A stretch of DNA of 64,000 bases from Bryum argenteum (GCA_037043015.1 CM073328.1:2281409-2345408); one strand, 5' to 3'. Positions 1-12,394 are shown, counted from the stretch's first letter. Numbers and translations are program-made. The notes: generated from the letters alone by a model not told the origin.

Positions 1-310
1 GCATTATTAGTTCAGTGTCCACCGCCATCCTGTTTTCTTTACAAGCTCCGCATTGTGCTAATTATCAGGGCGATTAGCGGTTCGCCATTATTAGAATTTG
101 CTCTGCATTCCCTTAGCTGAGGCGCTGCATTGCTCGAGAGATTAGAAGGAACGAGGTGGTGGCGACGACCATACAGGTATGAAGAATTTACAGTTTGATG
201 AAATGGTTGAACTTACCGACTTGTTGGATGTCTTGCACACGCTATCACTCTAGTGGGCCATGGTTTTGATTCTCAGTTCATGGCAATGTTAATAGTGTGA
301 CAGTGAGAGA

Positions 311-1975
311 ATGGGGGCGGAGTGGCCGAGTCCCGAGCAAGAAGTGGAAGTGGATCCTTTGATCGGAGCGAAAGCCGAGACGGTCGTTCGTATTGATGGG
401 GTAGCGAAATTCACATTCAACGGCGACCCGCAGAGACCGAAGCGGGATGTTTTGTTCACCGTGCTCTTCGTCGCCACGGTGCTCACGAGTTACGCAATCG
501 GCTTCTTCGCAGTGCGGAATGCGAATTTGCACCCGGAATCTAAGCTGCGGTTCATGCGCTTCAACCCGGAATCCAACCAGTGCGAGCGCATTCAGCATGC
601 GTACGTTGGCACTACCCCGACTCACGTCGCGCTCATCCCGAAACGAAGAGCTTACGAAACAGCGCAGGACTTGCGCACCTTGTTAGTGCCCGTGCTCACC
701 ACTGCGGCACTCATCACCCCCCTGGGGTTGAGCCTCCTCTACCTCCTGCATCGCTACACTCGGGAAGCTATCTTCGCCATCCTCGCACTCATGTGCATTG
801 TCCCCGTCTCTTTCTTCCTTGTGACCTCCTGCATTTGCCTCACCTCGGATACATGCTCCACTGTGTCCACCAGCGGGCAGATCACATTCGCAGTCCTCTC
901 TGTCGCGGCTTTTGTCACATTGCTACAATTTATTATAGTGTGCAAGAACCGGAGCCGGCTTGACCTCACAGTGCAGATACTGAAAACCTCGTTGGAATCC
1001 ATCAAGCAGAATTTATCGCTGCTGCTGTTGAATCCTGTATTGGGCATCGCAACGCTGGTGATCATTACTCCGATCTGGATTTTCACGTGGTACGCTTTGT
1101 TTAATGGCGCGGTGGCACCCAATTTTGATGCTATTAAGGATGGGACGAACAGATGCAGCCAATCGACGGGCGCTCCGTGCTGCCATTTTCAACAATCGAA
1201 TTGGGTGACGCCGTATCTTGTCCTGGCGAAAGTGGCAATGCTGTGGGTGGTGTTGGTGGCAGGACAGCTGCATGTTCTCGTGGTGAGCGGCACGGTCTCA
1301 CAATGGTACTTTGCGCCCTCGGGGTCCTCTACTGCGGGGATGACCAAGAGGGCCATGCGTAACGCCTTCGGGTCGTCGTTTGGAACAGCCTGCTTGTCCA
1401 GCCTGATGCTCACGTTCTCGGTGCTGCTGAAATCTCTAATCAACAGGGTTGTAGGGAAGATAGGCCCCAGCATTGTGGCCGTCTTCCTGCGCGCGTGCTT
1501 CGCGTGGCTCTTCCAGCTCTTCGAGTTTTTCACGCGCTTCACCACCAACTTCGCGGCCATTACTGGGGACGCATTCTGCACTGCGGCCCAGGCCACTTCG
1601 GAGCTCTTGCGACCCAAGTGGCTGTCCACGCTCATCGTCGAGGTGCTTATTCAGTATCTTCTGACGGGGATGGCGCTTACCGTTGCTATTCTACAGTTTT
1701 TCGTAGTATTCGGAGCAACGCACTACTTCGCTGTGACTGAGCCGTTCTGGAGCCTCATGACCGCGAATGTGTGCTCTCTAATTGTGCTTCTGGGCTTGGG
1801 GCAGTTCCACCAAGCCATGTCCGCCGCTGTCGATACGGTGTACATCTGTTACGCCATGGAGAAGGATGTGGGCGTCGTTTCCAAGCCTGAGGTTCACCAT
1901 GTGTATATGCTGCTCCCTCCAGTGTCGTCGTCTGGCGAGGAAACCGTGCTTGCCGTGAGGAGCTCCCAACCCTAA
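311..1975 (+). CDS. choline transporter-like (SLC44/CTL) membrane protein
   Basis: Single intronless frame of 554 residues. The ATG at 311 is the first good start and the stop is at 1973-1975. Seen: a short acidic cytosolic N terminus (about 45 residues), then about ten hydrophobic segments spread to residue ~515, and a short polar tail. A loop near residues 280-300 contains several cysteines (RCSQ...APCCHF), as expected for an extracellular loop. Around residue 330 the stretch VSGTVSQWYFAP, followed by a segment with RAMRNAFGSSFGT, matches the most conserved part of the SLC44/PNS1 choline-transporter-like family (Pfam Choline_transpo). Family members sit in the plasma membrane, Golgi or plasmodesma-associated membranes and are linked to choline and lipid trafficking; the substrate here is inferred only. 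Length is normal for the family. It faces the F-box gene tail to tail. Confidence 0.85.
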   Translation: MGAEWPSPEQEVEVDPLIGAKAETVVRIDGVAKFTFNGDPQRPKRDVLFTVLFVATVLTSYAIGFFAVRNANLHPESKLRFMRFNPESNQCERIQHAYVGTTPTHVALIPKRRAYETAQDLRTLLVPVLTTAALITPLGLSLLYLLHRYTREAIFAILALMCIVPVSFFLVTSCICLTSDTCSTVSTSGQITFAVLSVAAFVTLLQFIIVCKNRSRLDLTVQILKTSLESIKQNLSLLLLNPVLGIATLVIITPIWIFTWYALFNGAVAPNFDAIKDGTNRCSQSTGAPCCHFQQSNWVTPYLVLAKVAMLWVVLVAGQLHVLVVSGTVSQWYFAPSGSSTAGMTKRAMRNAFGSSFGTACLSSLMLTFSVLLKSLINRVVGKIGPSIVAVFLRACFAWLFQLFEFFTRFTTNFAAITGDAFCTAAQATSELLRPKWLSTLIVEVLIQYLLTGMALTVAILQFFVVFGATHYFAVTEPFWSLMTANVCSLIVLLGLGQFHQAMSAAVDTVYICYAMEKDVGVVSKPEVHHVYMLLPPVSSSGEETVLAVRSSQP

Positions 1976-2789
1976 AAGGTTAATAGAAGCTTAATTACAC
2001 AATTTGAGCTCAGAGCTCGAAACTCCACCCATAAGTAGGTCATATAGTTCTGTACTAAAAAGAGAGAAAGCCATGGTAGTAATCATACTCATGGCAGAAT
2101 GTAGTATATGGGAAAATCTTGCAGGAGCAAAGTAACCTGCAAGCTTTTTATAGTGTTACAAATACACAATCAAAGAGGAGTTGGGAAGGAGGAGAGCTGG
2201 CAAAAAGCAGCTGATTGTATAGGCCTCAGGAAAGGCTTTGCAAAATTTATAGCAAATCGAGAGGTAGAAGAACTTGCGTCAAAATTTGTGGAAGCCTTAC
2301 GCGAACTTGTGGAAAGAACAAGTGCTCCTCACTCAAAACTGATTTAAGACAAATATGCAACAAATAGTACCTCATGTGGAAGCATTCTGAGGTCCAATCC
2401 TTGTTTGGAGTTCCGTGTCTCCATCCACGTTTAAGTGTGTAAAAAGCAATCACTAGAATCTGAACAATGTTGTACCAACGCGCCACGTTGCGTAGAAAGT
2501 CTTCACAAAGTCCATCAGCATCAAGTGTACCAAGTATATGGGCAGAAGTCTCCGTCTCGAATAAAAAGAAATCAATGTTTCATGTAGTAGCAAGTCACCT
2601 TCACATCGAGATGTATACTTCAATCTCCTAAGAAATCTTCCAGCAAATCAAAATTGCCTAAACTGCTGAGATCGCAGCTCAACTAGAGGCCGCTGCAAAT
2701 GCTCCGTGTTGCAACTTTCTTGCAACGTGACAAAGTTCTGGGACTATATACAGAATATGTACAGGATTGTACTTATGAGCGAAACGGAA
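1976..2789. other. convergent 3' region, no gene seen
   Basis: Space between the stops of the CTL gene (+) and the F-box gene (-). It should contain both 3' UTRs. A 79-codon frame at 2108-2347 has no recognisable features and is not called. Confidence 0.5.
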
Positions 2790-4016
2790 TCATACTACAG
2801 CACTCAAGGAAGGAGTGTACGAGAACCCAACGGCCTTCGTGTCGCCTTTTTCGGAACAGGGACACTTCGGAAGCCACTCCCACGACCGCTCCAACACATC
2901 ATAAACCAACACGTCCATGCTTTTGAAACTTGTTAAGTAGATCTTCGACTTCTGGGCAGTACAGTTGTAGCTTTCTTCTTCACAAAGCTTCCTGAACTCG
3001 TGTAGAAGTTTCCGGGGCAATTTTGCCACCTCTGTCCACTCCTTGGTGTCGGGCTCAAGCCGCAGCAGATGAATATTCTTCACACTGCCGTTTAGATAGC
3101 GCTCAGCTACCATCAGAATCTGTCCCATACACTCCACAACTTGTGCAAGTGAGAAGCCCTCTGGCAGCTGCTGAAAATGATCGCTCCACAGACCAGCCTC
3201 TAAATTGTAGCTGATTACTCCCAGACTGTGATTCACCGCATCAGCCTCATTAACCATGCAGTACAAAGTGCCATTGCAGTCAGCTGAGCTCCAGCCTGGA
3301 TCAAACCTGGAGGGTATGCTACTAGTCTCGGTCCACACCCCTGTAGAAGAATCGTACACTTCCGTGTTCAAGAACCTATGGTATCCATTCCGGTTCGAGA
3401 CGACATCAGCGTTACCAGCCACAACTATCTTGTATGACTTTGTTTCTTCATCCACCACCATATGCCGAAATATTGGCGTGCGCTTGTGGGACATCTCTGG
3501 CAGTTGTCGCCAACTCCTCGTAAGAGGATTGCAGACGTAGAGCTTCACAGGTTGGAAGGGCATTTCAACGCTGAAAAATACCAGGCCTCCAGCAACACCT
3601 TCGACGAACTTGATCTCCGAAGGAAGGAAGGACATTGGCGGCATGGGCTGCCATTCCTTGGCAGACGGATCGAACGCTGCGTAAGTTAGGGAATCCCCGA
3701 CGAATGGAAACAGCAGGAACGGAGTGTGCTTGCCAAATATCTCCGCATGCATGTTTAAAAAAGCTGGAGAACCGATGGTACTGCTCCAGCGCTTGCAGAC
3801 TGAACGCGCTTGGAAGAGCAACGGTATAGGCAGCCAGGCCAAAACCCTGTTCATCAGATCTTCAGGCAACGTACTCCACAACTCCGAATCGAAACTGGAA
3901 AATGTGCAGGAGTCGTTGATGGTAGATGCTTCTGCATATTGAGATTCATCGTTCCTCTTGGAGTTCGCTGTTCTTGCCTTCTTCCTCGTGTTCCTCGATG
4001 CTTTTCTCATCCTCAT
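2790..4016 (-). CDS. F-box/kelch-type substrate receptor
   Basis: Single exon of 408 residues. The N terminus is basic (RKKAR) and Ser-rich, then an F-box spans residues ~47-86 (LWSTLPEDLMNRVLAWLP, then RSVCKRW), the segment that binds SKP1 in SCF ubiquitin ligases. The rest (residues ~100-400) has repeated blade-like segments such as YAAFDPSAKEWQPMP, VCNPLTRSWRQLP, EVYDSSTGVWTE and VYDVLERSWEWLP, typical of plant F-box/kelch proteins related to the Arabidopsis At5g15710 type. Predicted role: substrate receptor of an SCF E3 ligase; the target is unknown. No internal stop or frameshift. It is divergent from the DEAD-box helicase gene, with about 1.8 kb between the starts. Confidence 0.85.
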   Translation of the reverse strand: MRMRKASRNTRKKARTANSKRNDESQYAEASTINDSCTFSSFDSELWSTLPEDLMNRVLAWLPIPLLFQARSVCKRWSSTIGSPAFLNMHAEIFGKHTPFLLFPFVGDSLTYAAFDPSAKEWQPMPPMSFLPSEIKFVEGVAGGLVFFSVEMPFQPVKLYVCNPLTRSWRQLPEMSHKRTPIFRHMVVDEETKSYKIVVAGNADVVSNRNGYHRFLNTEVYDSSTGVWTETSSIPSRFDPGWSSADCNGTLYCMVNEADAVNHSLGVISYNLEAGLWSDHFQQLPEGFSLAQVVECMGQILMVAERYLNGSVKNIHLLRLEPDTKEWTEVAKLPRKLLHEFRKLCEEESYNCTAQKSKIYLTSFKSMDVLVYDVLERSWEWLPKCPCSEKGDTKAVGFSYTPSLSAVV

Positions 4017-5707
4017 AGTGAACTTACAAGTCTACACTATCAGCACTCTTCGAAAACCTATAAGCTCGAAATTCTCCTATAAACCTTGCGCTATTCCAAC
4101 GAACCGAATATCTCAAATCACCCTCGCATTCTTTATACGGATCACTATACAACGAAAATCTCCGACACAAATTAAGGTTCACAATGATGCTCCTCTTCTA
4201 ACTTCTTTTTACAAAAACTATCTAATATGACTGCCTTTGAAGTTCACATGTATTGACCATAACTGCCACATAAACTACAGTGTAGGACCAATATCGCACA
4301 TACATGCTCATCTCGGTTGGCTTGCCAAGCCATGAGTGTTCCTCTTGCAATCTACAACTTCTCAATCCTGTATTCTGCAAGACAACGATAACACATCGAC
4401 TGTGAACTCAAAACTTTCAGGGAAAATATTGTAATAAAATCGTAACAAGCATTCTCTGAAATGACCACTAACATTTACGACAAATGTGCAGAGCAATCTC
4501 ATGTGCAAATATAGCATTCGACGTCCCTTCACCAGCACTCCTTCTCCTCCATTCTACAGACACGACTCCTGTGTAATCAAATGCTTCCAGCCCGTCTCTT
4601 TCTGGCGTTTTCTCAACTCCTGAAGTTGTAACATAGCTACAGCGTCTGTTCACAACAACTCATAACCTAATTCTCTTGATAACCTAATTTTTCCCGATCT
4701 AAGAATTCGAAAATGTCACCAATTCTGAGCGACATGCAAGAGTACGATTTGAAATTTTTCTTTAAAAGAAAAAAAGCAGCACTGCAAACCCTACATTGCA
4801 AGAGTGGACGAATTAAGCATGAAATCTCGCGGCTTCCTACTTCCAGAACGACTCTCACTTATTAGAACTCTCTCTCGCTCACCAAAACACTACGAATTAC
4901 TTAAGAAAGCATTCAAGAGCTCAAGAAATTAAAACAGCAGATAATTCAAAAAAATTCTGGCACTGAACGTGGAGTCACTCACATTTGCACCAGACGCAAA
5001 CCAGCATCGTCGAAAAAGAAATTTGCACCAAAACTGCTGAAATCTCTCTTAAAAAAGGTTCAAAGCGAAACGCATTGTGCACAGAGTTAAGCATAATCGC
5101 AGAATTGAATGACGGTGTACCTGAATCGGACTAAGAGCCAGTACTTGTGGTGTCCCGAAGAGGCCAGGGCTTCTCCTTTGGAGCGAGGAGACACTCGACG
5201 GCGCAGTGTTACTCGAGTGTACCGAAACAGTCGACGTCCGCTGTCGTTCACCGTTTCTCGTCGTCACTGAGGACGAAGAGCCAGTATTCGTTGATCGATG
5301 CAGTGCTGACGAGTCGAAGTGAGGCAAAAGACGGCGGTGTCAGGCCACGTGGCGATCGTAGAAGTAATGAGCAGTCTACATCGGTCAGCAATGGAAACTC
5401 GCCGTCGAGGGGAGTGGTGGGTTCGTTCGTCTAGTCACCACTCCGGTATTTCAAACTGTCTCTTTTAGGGTTAGAGGAACATGGCACGTCTATATAATTT
5501 CGAAAAGCACATGTATCCTTTCACATCAAACCCTCGTTGAATAAAACTCTCATTTTCAACCAATCACGTTTGAAGAATTTAAAAAAAAAAGATAAAAATA
5601 AAAAAATAAAAAAGGAAGGCCCCAAAGTCAGTGTGAACAGGGACACATAAAAAAAGTAAAAAGTAAAAAGTAAAAACAATTAAAGAAAACCAAACGAGTA
5701 GGCCGCA
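4017..5707. other. divergent promoter/5' UTR region between F-box and helicase genes
   Basis: No confident gene. It must hold the F-box promoter and probably a long 5' UTR. On the minus strand, 5327 to about 5120 gives a Ser/Thr-rich frame followed by CAG|GTACAC, which could be a leader exon or upstream ORF of the F-box gene; support is weak. The right part (5580-5690) is A-rich low-complexity sequence. Confidence 0.4.
5580..5690. repeat. A-rich low-complexity tract with AAAAAGT tandem repeats
   Basis: A poly-A/AAAAATA stretch at about 5580-5612, then a short tandem run of a 7-bp AAAAAGT unit at about 5651-5680. It lies 130-240 bp upstream of the helicase ATG, where a poly(dA) tract could keep the promoter free of nucleosomes (inference). 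Confidence 0.6.
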
Positions 5708-5720
5708 GGGTTTAGGGTTT
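5708..5720 (-). promoter_or_regulatory. telobox (plant telomere-like promoter motif)
   Basis: The plus strand reads GGGTTTAGGGTTT, i.e. AAACCCTAAACCC on the minus strand, about 100 bp before the helicase start. The AAACCCTA telobox is a known promoter element of plant translation and ribosome-biogenesis genes. The downstream gene belongs to that class, so the placement is functionally consistent. Confidence 0.6.
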
Positions 5721-5819
5721 AAGGATCATGTTTTTGGAGCAGCTCGGATTCTGAAGGCAAATTGCGGAGCCGTTGAACCGCAAGGATTTGCGAACTGGCC
5801 CGCTAACTCGAAGTTCTCG

Positions 5820-8800
5820 ATGGCCCCGGGGCGGATGAAGCAAGCGGGGGGTACAGGGAAGGGGAAAGCTAACCGAGCGAAGTTCAGGGGCAAGAGAGTA
5901 GACGAGGCGGACGAGATTGAGTCATTGGAAGCCCGAATTGCAGCAGGTGCGCCAGCGCCAGGAACGAACCCGCTGGCCTTCACAATTGCCAAGGATGATC
6001 CCGAGGGTGCATACGCAGGAGCTAAGGATTTCACAGGCCTGCCTCTCTCGGACCGGACGCAGCGGGGCTTGAAGGAGAGCAAATTTGTGCACATGACTGC
6101 GATCCAGAGAGCGGCTATTCCTCATGCGCTTTGTGGCCACGACGTCCTTGGTGCTGCCAAAACCGGCAGCGGCAAAACCCTCGCCTTTCTTCTACCGGTA
6201 CGCACCCGCTCCTCACCCAACGTTCTAACAGCACTCTCATCCGGGTGATCGTTCTTATATGAGGCAGTTTTGCAGGTGATCGAGAAGCTGTATCGGTTGA
6301 AGTGGGGCTCTATTGATGGAGTGGGCGCGATCATCATCTCTCCAACACGAGAACTGGCTGTGCAAATCTTCGATGAGCTTCGGAAAGTGGGCAAGCACCA
6401 TTCCATTAGTGCTGGCCTGCTTATTGGAGGCCGCAAGGGCGTGGACATGGAGAAGGAGACTGTCAACAATTTGAACATATTGGTGTGCACGCCTGGTCGG
6501 CTTTTGCAGCACATGGATGAGACCCCCAATTTTGATTGCTCACAGCTCCAGGTAAAGCCACTGATGCTCCATTTTTGTAAAGCAGTGGTTAAAGAGAGTT
6601 CAATTCTTAGATGCAGAAGCCACAGAGTGTTAATTTTCCAAAAGCAGTAGTCACAGAGGTTTAATTCCTTGAAAGCATTTACAGCAAGCTGAAGCTAGGG
6701 TTGGTGATGGTGAGCAGGTTCTGGTTCTGGACGAGGCAGATCGCATCTTGGACATGGGGTTTGCGGGCACTTTGAATGCCATAGTGGGACAGCTTCCGAA
6801 GCAGAGACAGACGATGCTGTTTTCAGCGACTCAAACACGGTCCGTGAAGGATTTAGCTCGCCTCAGCTTACGAGACCCTGAGTACTTGGCAGTTCACGCC
6901 GAATCTGCAGCTGCAACACCATCTCGATTGCAACAAACAGCCATGATCGTTCCATTGGACGAGAAAATGGATGTGCTGTGGAGCTTCGTTAAGACTCACC
7001 TTCATACTAAGATGCTTGTTTTCCTATCCAGTTGCAAGCAGGTACGTGATGCTTCCCATTCAGCTCCCCTACTCTAACAGTGCTATCAACTGTTACCTGT
7101 TACCTGTACTGATTTTCAAGGATTGAGTCGGAGAGTTGTTGGGTTATGTATCAAGTAGTGTAGGTATCATTTAAGATAATCGGGTTCCATGTATCATGGC
7201 TATGGTGCTTATGGAGTTGGTTGTGGATGATGAGCAGGTGAAGTTTGTACACGAAGCATTTAGGCGATTGCGGCCGGGTATTCCTTTGTCATGTTTACAT
7301 GGGCGCATGAAACAGATGGCGAGGATGGCGACATTTTACAAGTACAACGAAACGAAGCACGCACTTTTGTTTGCAACGGACGTGGCTGCTCGAGGGTTGG
7401 ACTTTCCAGATGTTGATTGGGTTTTGCAGGTCCTTAAGCCCTAACCCTCAATCGAGTCATGATCTTTGAGCTACCTCTAATACGAGTGTTTTCAATCTTC
7501 TTGCTTCTCACCTAATCCACACCGTGACAATAATTGGTAGATTGTAGCCCTAGATCCTTCATCATGATCTTCGAGCTACTCTGTTCTTAATTCTCTTGCT
7601 TCTCATCCATTTAATACTGTTTGCATACATGATATAGGTGGATTGTCCCGAGGATGTCGCCACGTACATTCACAGAGTGGGCCGTACAGCTCGATATACT
7701 GCAAGTGGTCACTCGCTTCTCTTTCTCTCGCCGTCAGAGCAGCCGATGCTGGCGGCTTTGGAAGCTGCAAAGATACCTGTGAAGCTGATCAAGGTGACGA
7801 TCGATGTTGAAGAATTTTTAACATTCTTCATTTTCGTTAAGACACGAATGATTACCTGTGATGGGCATTCAGTGATGGTTCTAGTGGGATTGTGGCAGGC
7901 AAATAAGGAGAAGGTGCAACCGGTGTCGGGTGCTCTCGCGGGATTGCTATCGAAAGACCCTGATTTGAAGTACATGGCGCAACGTGCATTTACAACGTAT
8001 CTGCGCTCTATTCACGTCCGTTCAGATAAGTCGATCTTTGACGTAACGCAGCTTCCTCATGAGGCCTATGCCGCATCGTTGGGATTGCCCACCACTCCAC
8101 GCATTCGGTTCTTGAAGCGCAAGGTGAAGGGTGGCAAGAATATCCAAGGATCAGACGAGGTATTTACTTACTATCTTTTTGGTATCTCGCTGCATATACT
8201 TAATCGAACCTTACCCTTGTCTCTATACATATTAATGCCTGGAGCATCATGGCGTTCGATTTGTGTTCAACTATGAATCCTGTGTATCAGGCTTCTGCAA
8301 TGTATTCTGCGAACCTACATTTGTCTTCATTCGTAGTAGCCTGGTGCTTTTGATGTTTGAGTTGCAAAGTATCAGCACGGCAATGTTTATTCTTCTGTGA
8401 AGTCTTGCTTGAAAATCTGAATTGATGGAGTTGGACTTTGGCCAGGATATGAGTGCGGAAGGAAGTGGCGATGAAGAGGAGGGACATACAGGAGATGAGA
8501 AAGAGGAGGAGGCAGCACCAACTGCTCCTGTGGAGAAGAAGACGAAGAAGAATAAGTTGGATCGTCTGTTTGCGCGAAAGAATAACGACGTTCTTTCAAC
8601 TGCATTTGATAAAGTTAGAGCACATGACGATGATTCGGATGAGGAGGGTAAAGATGATAGTGATGCCGATGAATTCTTGACGAAGAAAAGACCTAGAGAG
8701 CAAGTAGCTGCGGATGAGTTTTTGACGAAGAAAGCCCGAGTGGACGAGGAAGAAGTTGAGGCCAAACAAATGAAAGCCAAAAGGTGGGGCTCTTGCTCAT

Positions 8801-9684
8801 TTCATACTTTATTTGGGTCAGATTTCCGGATAACTTTTCAGGCTCATTTAACTTGCAGCTCTTATATATGTAAATTGCATCAGATCCAGTGAGGTGCATT
8901 GCACGTGGTTGTTCATATGGTCCTCACTCTATCCTTATACAAACTCTTGAAAAGTATGAGAAGGCCTCATAGTCTTGAAAGAGTGAAGCACCACGCTAAT
9001 CCGTTGAAAATTTTCATCCTTGCAGTGCGGGCGTGAAAGTATTGAAGAAGAATAAGCTAAAGATCGATCCAGCCAGAGCTGGAGCGCACCGAATGGTGTT
9101 CGATGACGAGGGTGTCGCTATGCCTCCTCTTGCTGCTCTTGCTCAACAAAGCAAAGAAGTCCTCAATGCGCCACCAGGTACTACTCACCCCTACAAAATC
9201 TCACATCGTGTCTATATTGTCCTCTCGGTTATGGCTGTTACTGATGTGCGGGATTTGCGCAGGAGTGAGCAACGAAATAGCGGAAGCAGCAAACGAGCGG
9301 TTCAAGCAACTGAAGATGGAGATGAAGCAGAGAGACAAGGAGGATCGGCAGCAAGAGAAGCAGAGGTTGAGGGAGAAGAGAACGAAGCTGAAGCAGAAGC
9401 TGAAAGCAGAACCCGAAGAATCAGAAGAATCAGACGATGAAGATGAAGATGAAGTAGCAGACAGCGGTGGAGACACTGAGAGCGAGAATGGGAGTGGGGA
9501 GAATATCAAAGAACGACAAAGAAGGCAGTTTCGACGAACAGCTCAGGAGGATAGCAGCAGTGATGACTCTGATGATGATGATCAGCCTGAGACACAAGAA
9601 GAGTATCCATCGGATGTTGAGGAGTTGTCTTTGGCTGAGAAGGAAGCCCTTGCTCTGAAGCTCCTGAAAATGAGAAGAGATTGA
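5820..9684 (+). CDS. DEAD-box RNA helicase, DDX10/Dbp4 (plant RH32) family
   Basis: Nine exons, all with GT-AG borders and consistent phases: 5820-6197, 6276-6551, 6718-7041, 7238-7429, 7638-7793, 7899-8159, 8446-8783, 9026-9177, 9263-9684 (2499 nt, 832 residues). Helicase motifs in order: AKTGSGKT (~113-120, ATP binding), [18 protein letters not shown] (223-226), SAT (254-256), [20 protein letters not shown] (402-409). After the core come [13 protein letters not shown] and [10 protein letters not shown], a signature of DDX10/Dbp4 rather than DDX54, then an acidic/basic tail rich in SDDED and coiled-coil KLKQKLK. The yeast and human relatives act in the nucleolus on the small-subunit pre-rRNA and release U14 snoRNA. 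No frameshift or missing motif; it looks intact and functional. A telobox lies ~100 bp upstream. Confidence 0.93.
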
Positions 9685-12001
9685 CAGAGCTATGCTGTTT
9701 TTGGGCTTATTGGCCTGCCATCATTTTTGTAGCTAGGATTTCTTCATTTTTTAGTACCAGAGTTGCATATAGGTCAGAGATATTCAAAAGCTTAGCTTGA
9801 GTTGTAGTACAGTAGTTGTATCACTAGTAGACGTGAATTGGTAAGTGTGAGCTCCAGGAAGCTCATGGACATGAGGAGAAAAATGAACTGAATTGACACC
9901 CATGCTTTTTTCATATCAGTGGCCTCCCATCATTTGTCTCTCGTAAATTTGAAATACGATAAAGTTTATAGATTGACTTTATGGAGCATGAGAGAGAGCT
10001 TATGAAACAAATATATGAAATGTAAGAGAATAATGGAATGACGAAAGGGCGGGACTGAGAACGTGTTTTGACCATTAGAAATTTGTAGTGTGTAGTTTTT
10101 GTAGCATAAGAAGTAAGGTAGAGGAACCCATAGTCGATAAGTTAAGGCGATTTGCATAGTAGAAGTTGTATTACTCATGGGGAGAAATTTTTCTCGTATA
10201 AGGAAATAAGGTTTAGGTAGAATGCACACTTTTCCAAATTTTTTTTCTCGAAATTGAAATTACTACAAATTAAAAAGGTGAAAAGTTGATCCGGACTAGT
10301 TACCAATATGTAGCTTCACCTCTAACCGATAACTATAAGACTAGTTCACAAACACAAATTCACTAATTCCCGTAATGGAAACTGATGTAATTAAGCTAAC
10401 CACATAACTAATAGTTGATTATGTTGTTCACTAGTGGCCGGTCATGCTTAAAGCCGAGCAAAAGGCTAACAATAACCAAACCACCTAATTTTGCTGCTTA
10501 ATTTAGTGCAGCCATTCTAAACCTGGAAGCCACCATGCACAATCACATAAAGTTGCCATGATTTTCACTGTTTGCCAAAACCAAACGTCGACAATTGGTC
10601 AATCAGACCCTGGCAATTGGGGAGTCTACAACTTGGGCATGGGGACCATATCGACTATGGGTTCCTCTACCTTAAAGGTACGTCCTACATTTTCGACTGT
10701 ACTTGGACCCAAAGTTTCTCATTTGAAGTAACTTTGTATAAGATATTTTTCTTTTATTCTATTTCACGATATTTGAGGGTCCCCACAGAGTTGTATCCCA
10801 ATTGAATTGGGTTTCTATTCGAGTTTTATTTTTTATGGTAGGAATCAAAGCACAATCCAAATTGTTGTAAAGTTCTCGAGTTTTATTTTTTATTGTAGAA
10901 ATCAAAGCTCCATCCAAATTGTTGTAAAGTTTTGGCATGCATTACAGTGCAAGGGATCTAGTTTCGAGGTCTTAACCCCTAAAGGTCCAAGAAAGCGGAA
11001 ATCGCTTTCTGGAATTTCCGCAGGGAGGAAATTCAATCAACTTTGACCATTATAATCTCAAAAGTGGAGAAAAATTAACGGTTCAAATTTGACGTTCGAG
11101 AAAAGGGTCAAGTTAACTTCAAGATCCTACGGTCGGATCTTCTAATCAATGCTTAGATTGAGTTTCTTTGCACCCGAAGTAGAAGAAGGTTCTTTTCGAG
11201 AATTTAAACAATTTTGTATCAAGGACCTTTCGGGGTTAATTTGTAATGGTGAAGAAGTGTTTTAATATTGAAAAGGTTTTATCATGGTATGGCATACTAC
11301 TTCAAGAGTTAAAATATGTTCATTTTTTTTTGCTATTCCAAAATTAGAATGACTCTACAAAGAAATTAGATTATTTTCAGTCGAGTTATTCTTGCTCACA
11401 ATCTAGAATTATAGGCAAAGTGTTTGCAACAGCTCGTATATTTGATCAACTCGACATAATGTATCCCTCCAACTTCTATTACTTACAAGAATTATCTTTT
11501 GGTCTTATCAATCCATAAATAAACATTGAGGCTTAAGTGATGTACTAATTCTTATGCAAAATTTGTTAGAGAGACCTCAAACAACTTTATGTTAGTTTTA
11601 TGCCAAATAGTAATATGTGAACTCTAAATCTTTTGACCCATAAATACTTAGACAAATAAAAATTAATAATGATACAAACTATATACACTACAATTTATGA
11701 GTTCCTTTATGACAAGAAAACAAGTATTTATTATCCTTCACCAAATTGATCATATCAGTTTGCCTCATATGTTACGTATATTTAACAATGTCATACATAC
11801 CAACAAGAAACAAATATACACATCTTTGTAATTTTATACATCACACAAGTACAATTAGTCTACGTGCTTAAAATAAAAGAATCACGCAAACACGCAAACC
11901 CAAAATCTATTGAGAAATGAAGCAAGAGCCTTGGGTTATCGAAGAGTTGGAACCATATTTTAATAAATAACATGAGACCCGTGATAACGAGTCTTGTTAA
12001 T
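9685..12001. other. AT-rich intergenic DNA, no gene seen
   Basis: About 2.3 kb of AT-rich sequence after the helicase gene. Only short frames without features occur. A near-duplicate phrase (TCGAGTTTTATTTTTTAT, then AATCAAAGC and CCAAATTGTTGTAAAG) is seen twice between 10815 and 10935, a local tandem duplication of about 65 bp. Confidence 0.5.
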
Positions 12002-12117
12002 AAATATTGCCTCGAGGGTAAGTAGTAGGAAAATATTGCCTCGAAGGTAAGGAGTAGGAAAATTTTGCTTTGAGGGTAAGTAGTAGGAAAATATTGTCTC
12101 GAGGGTAAGTAGTAGTT
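12002..12117. repeat. 29-bp tandem repeat, four copies
   Basis: Starts of AAATATTG-type units at 12002, 12031, 12060 and 12089 give a constant 29-bp period. Each unit carries a core of the type CTCGAGGGTAAGTAGTAGG with a few substitutions. It lies about 280 bp upstream of the three-exon gene at 12395 and may be in its promoter or leader. Confidence 0.8.
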
Positions 12118-12394
12118 TCTAGCGTATAAACTGAGATCAACTCTTCCTTACTTCCTCATTTTCAGAGAGTCTTCTTGTAGTGCGTCGATAGCTTGAGAGT
12201 GCGGGTGTAGACAATATCTTTGTTTTATTGTTATTCTTGTGTTACATTGATAAGCTTGTGTTGTAAGTGAGTTTTTAAGGGCTCAACCCCTTTGAGTATC
12301 TTGTATGTGAAAGAAACTTCTTTAGAGTCATCAAAAGTCTAAGACGTCTGTAGTGATTATTTTGTTCCTTGCTTATTGCTCAAGTGCTTTTCGG

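Noticed and set aside
2108..2486. 79-codon ORFs on both strands downstream of the CTL gene
   Set aside because: Within the expected convergent 3' UTRs, overlapping on both strands, no features.
6718..8159. Assigning the helicase to DDX54/Dbp10
   Set aside because: The post-core signature ([23 protein letters not shown]) fits DDX10/Dbp4/RH32 instead.
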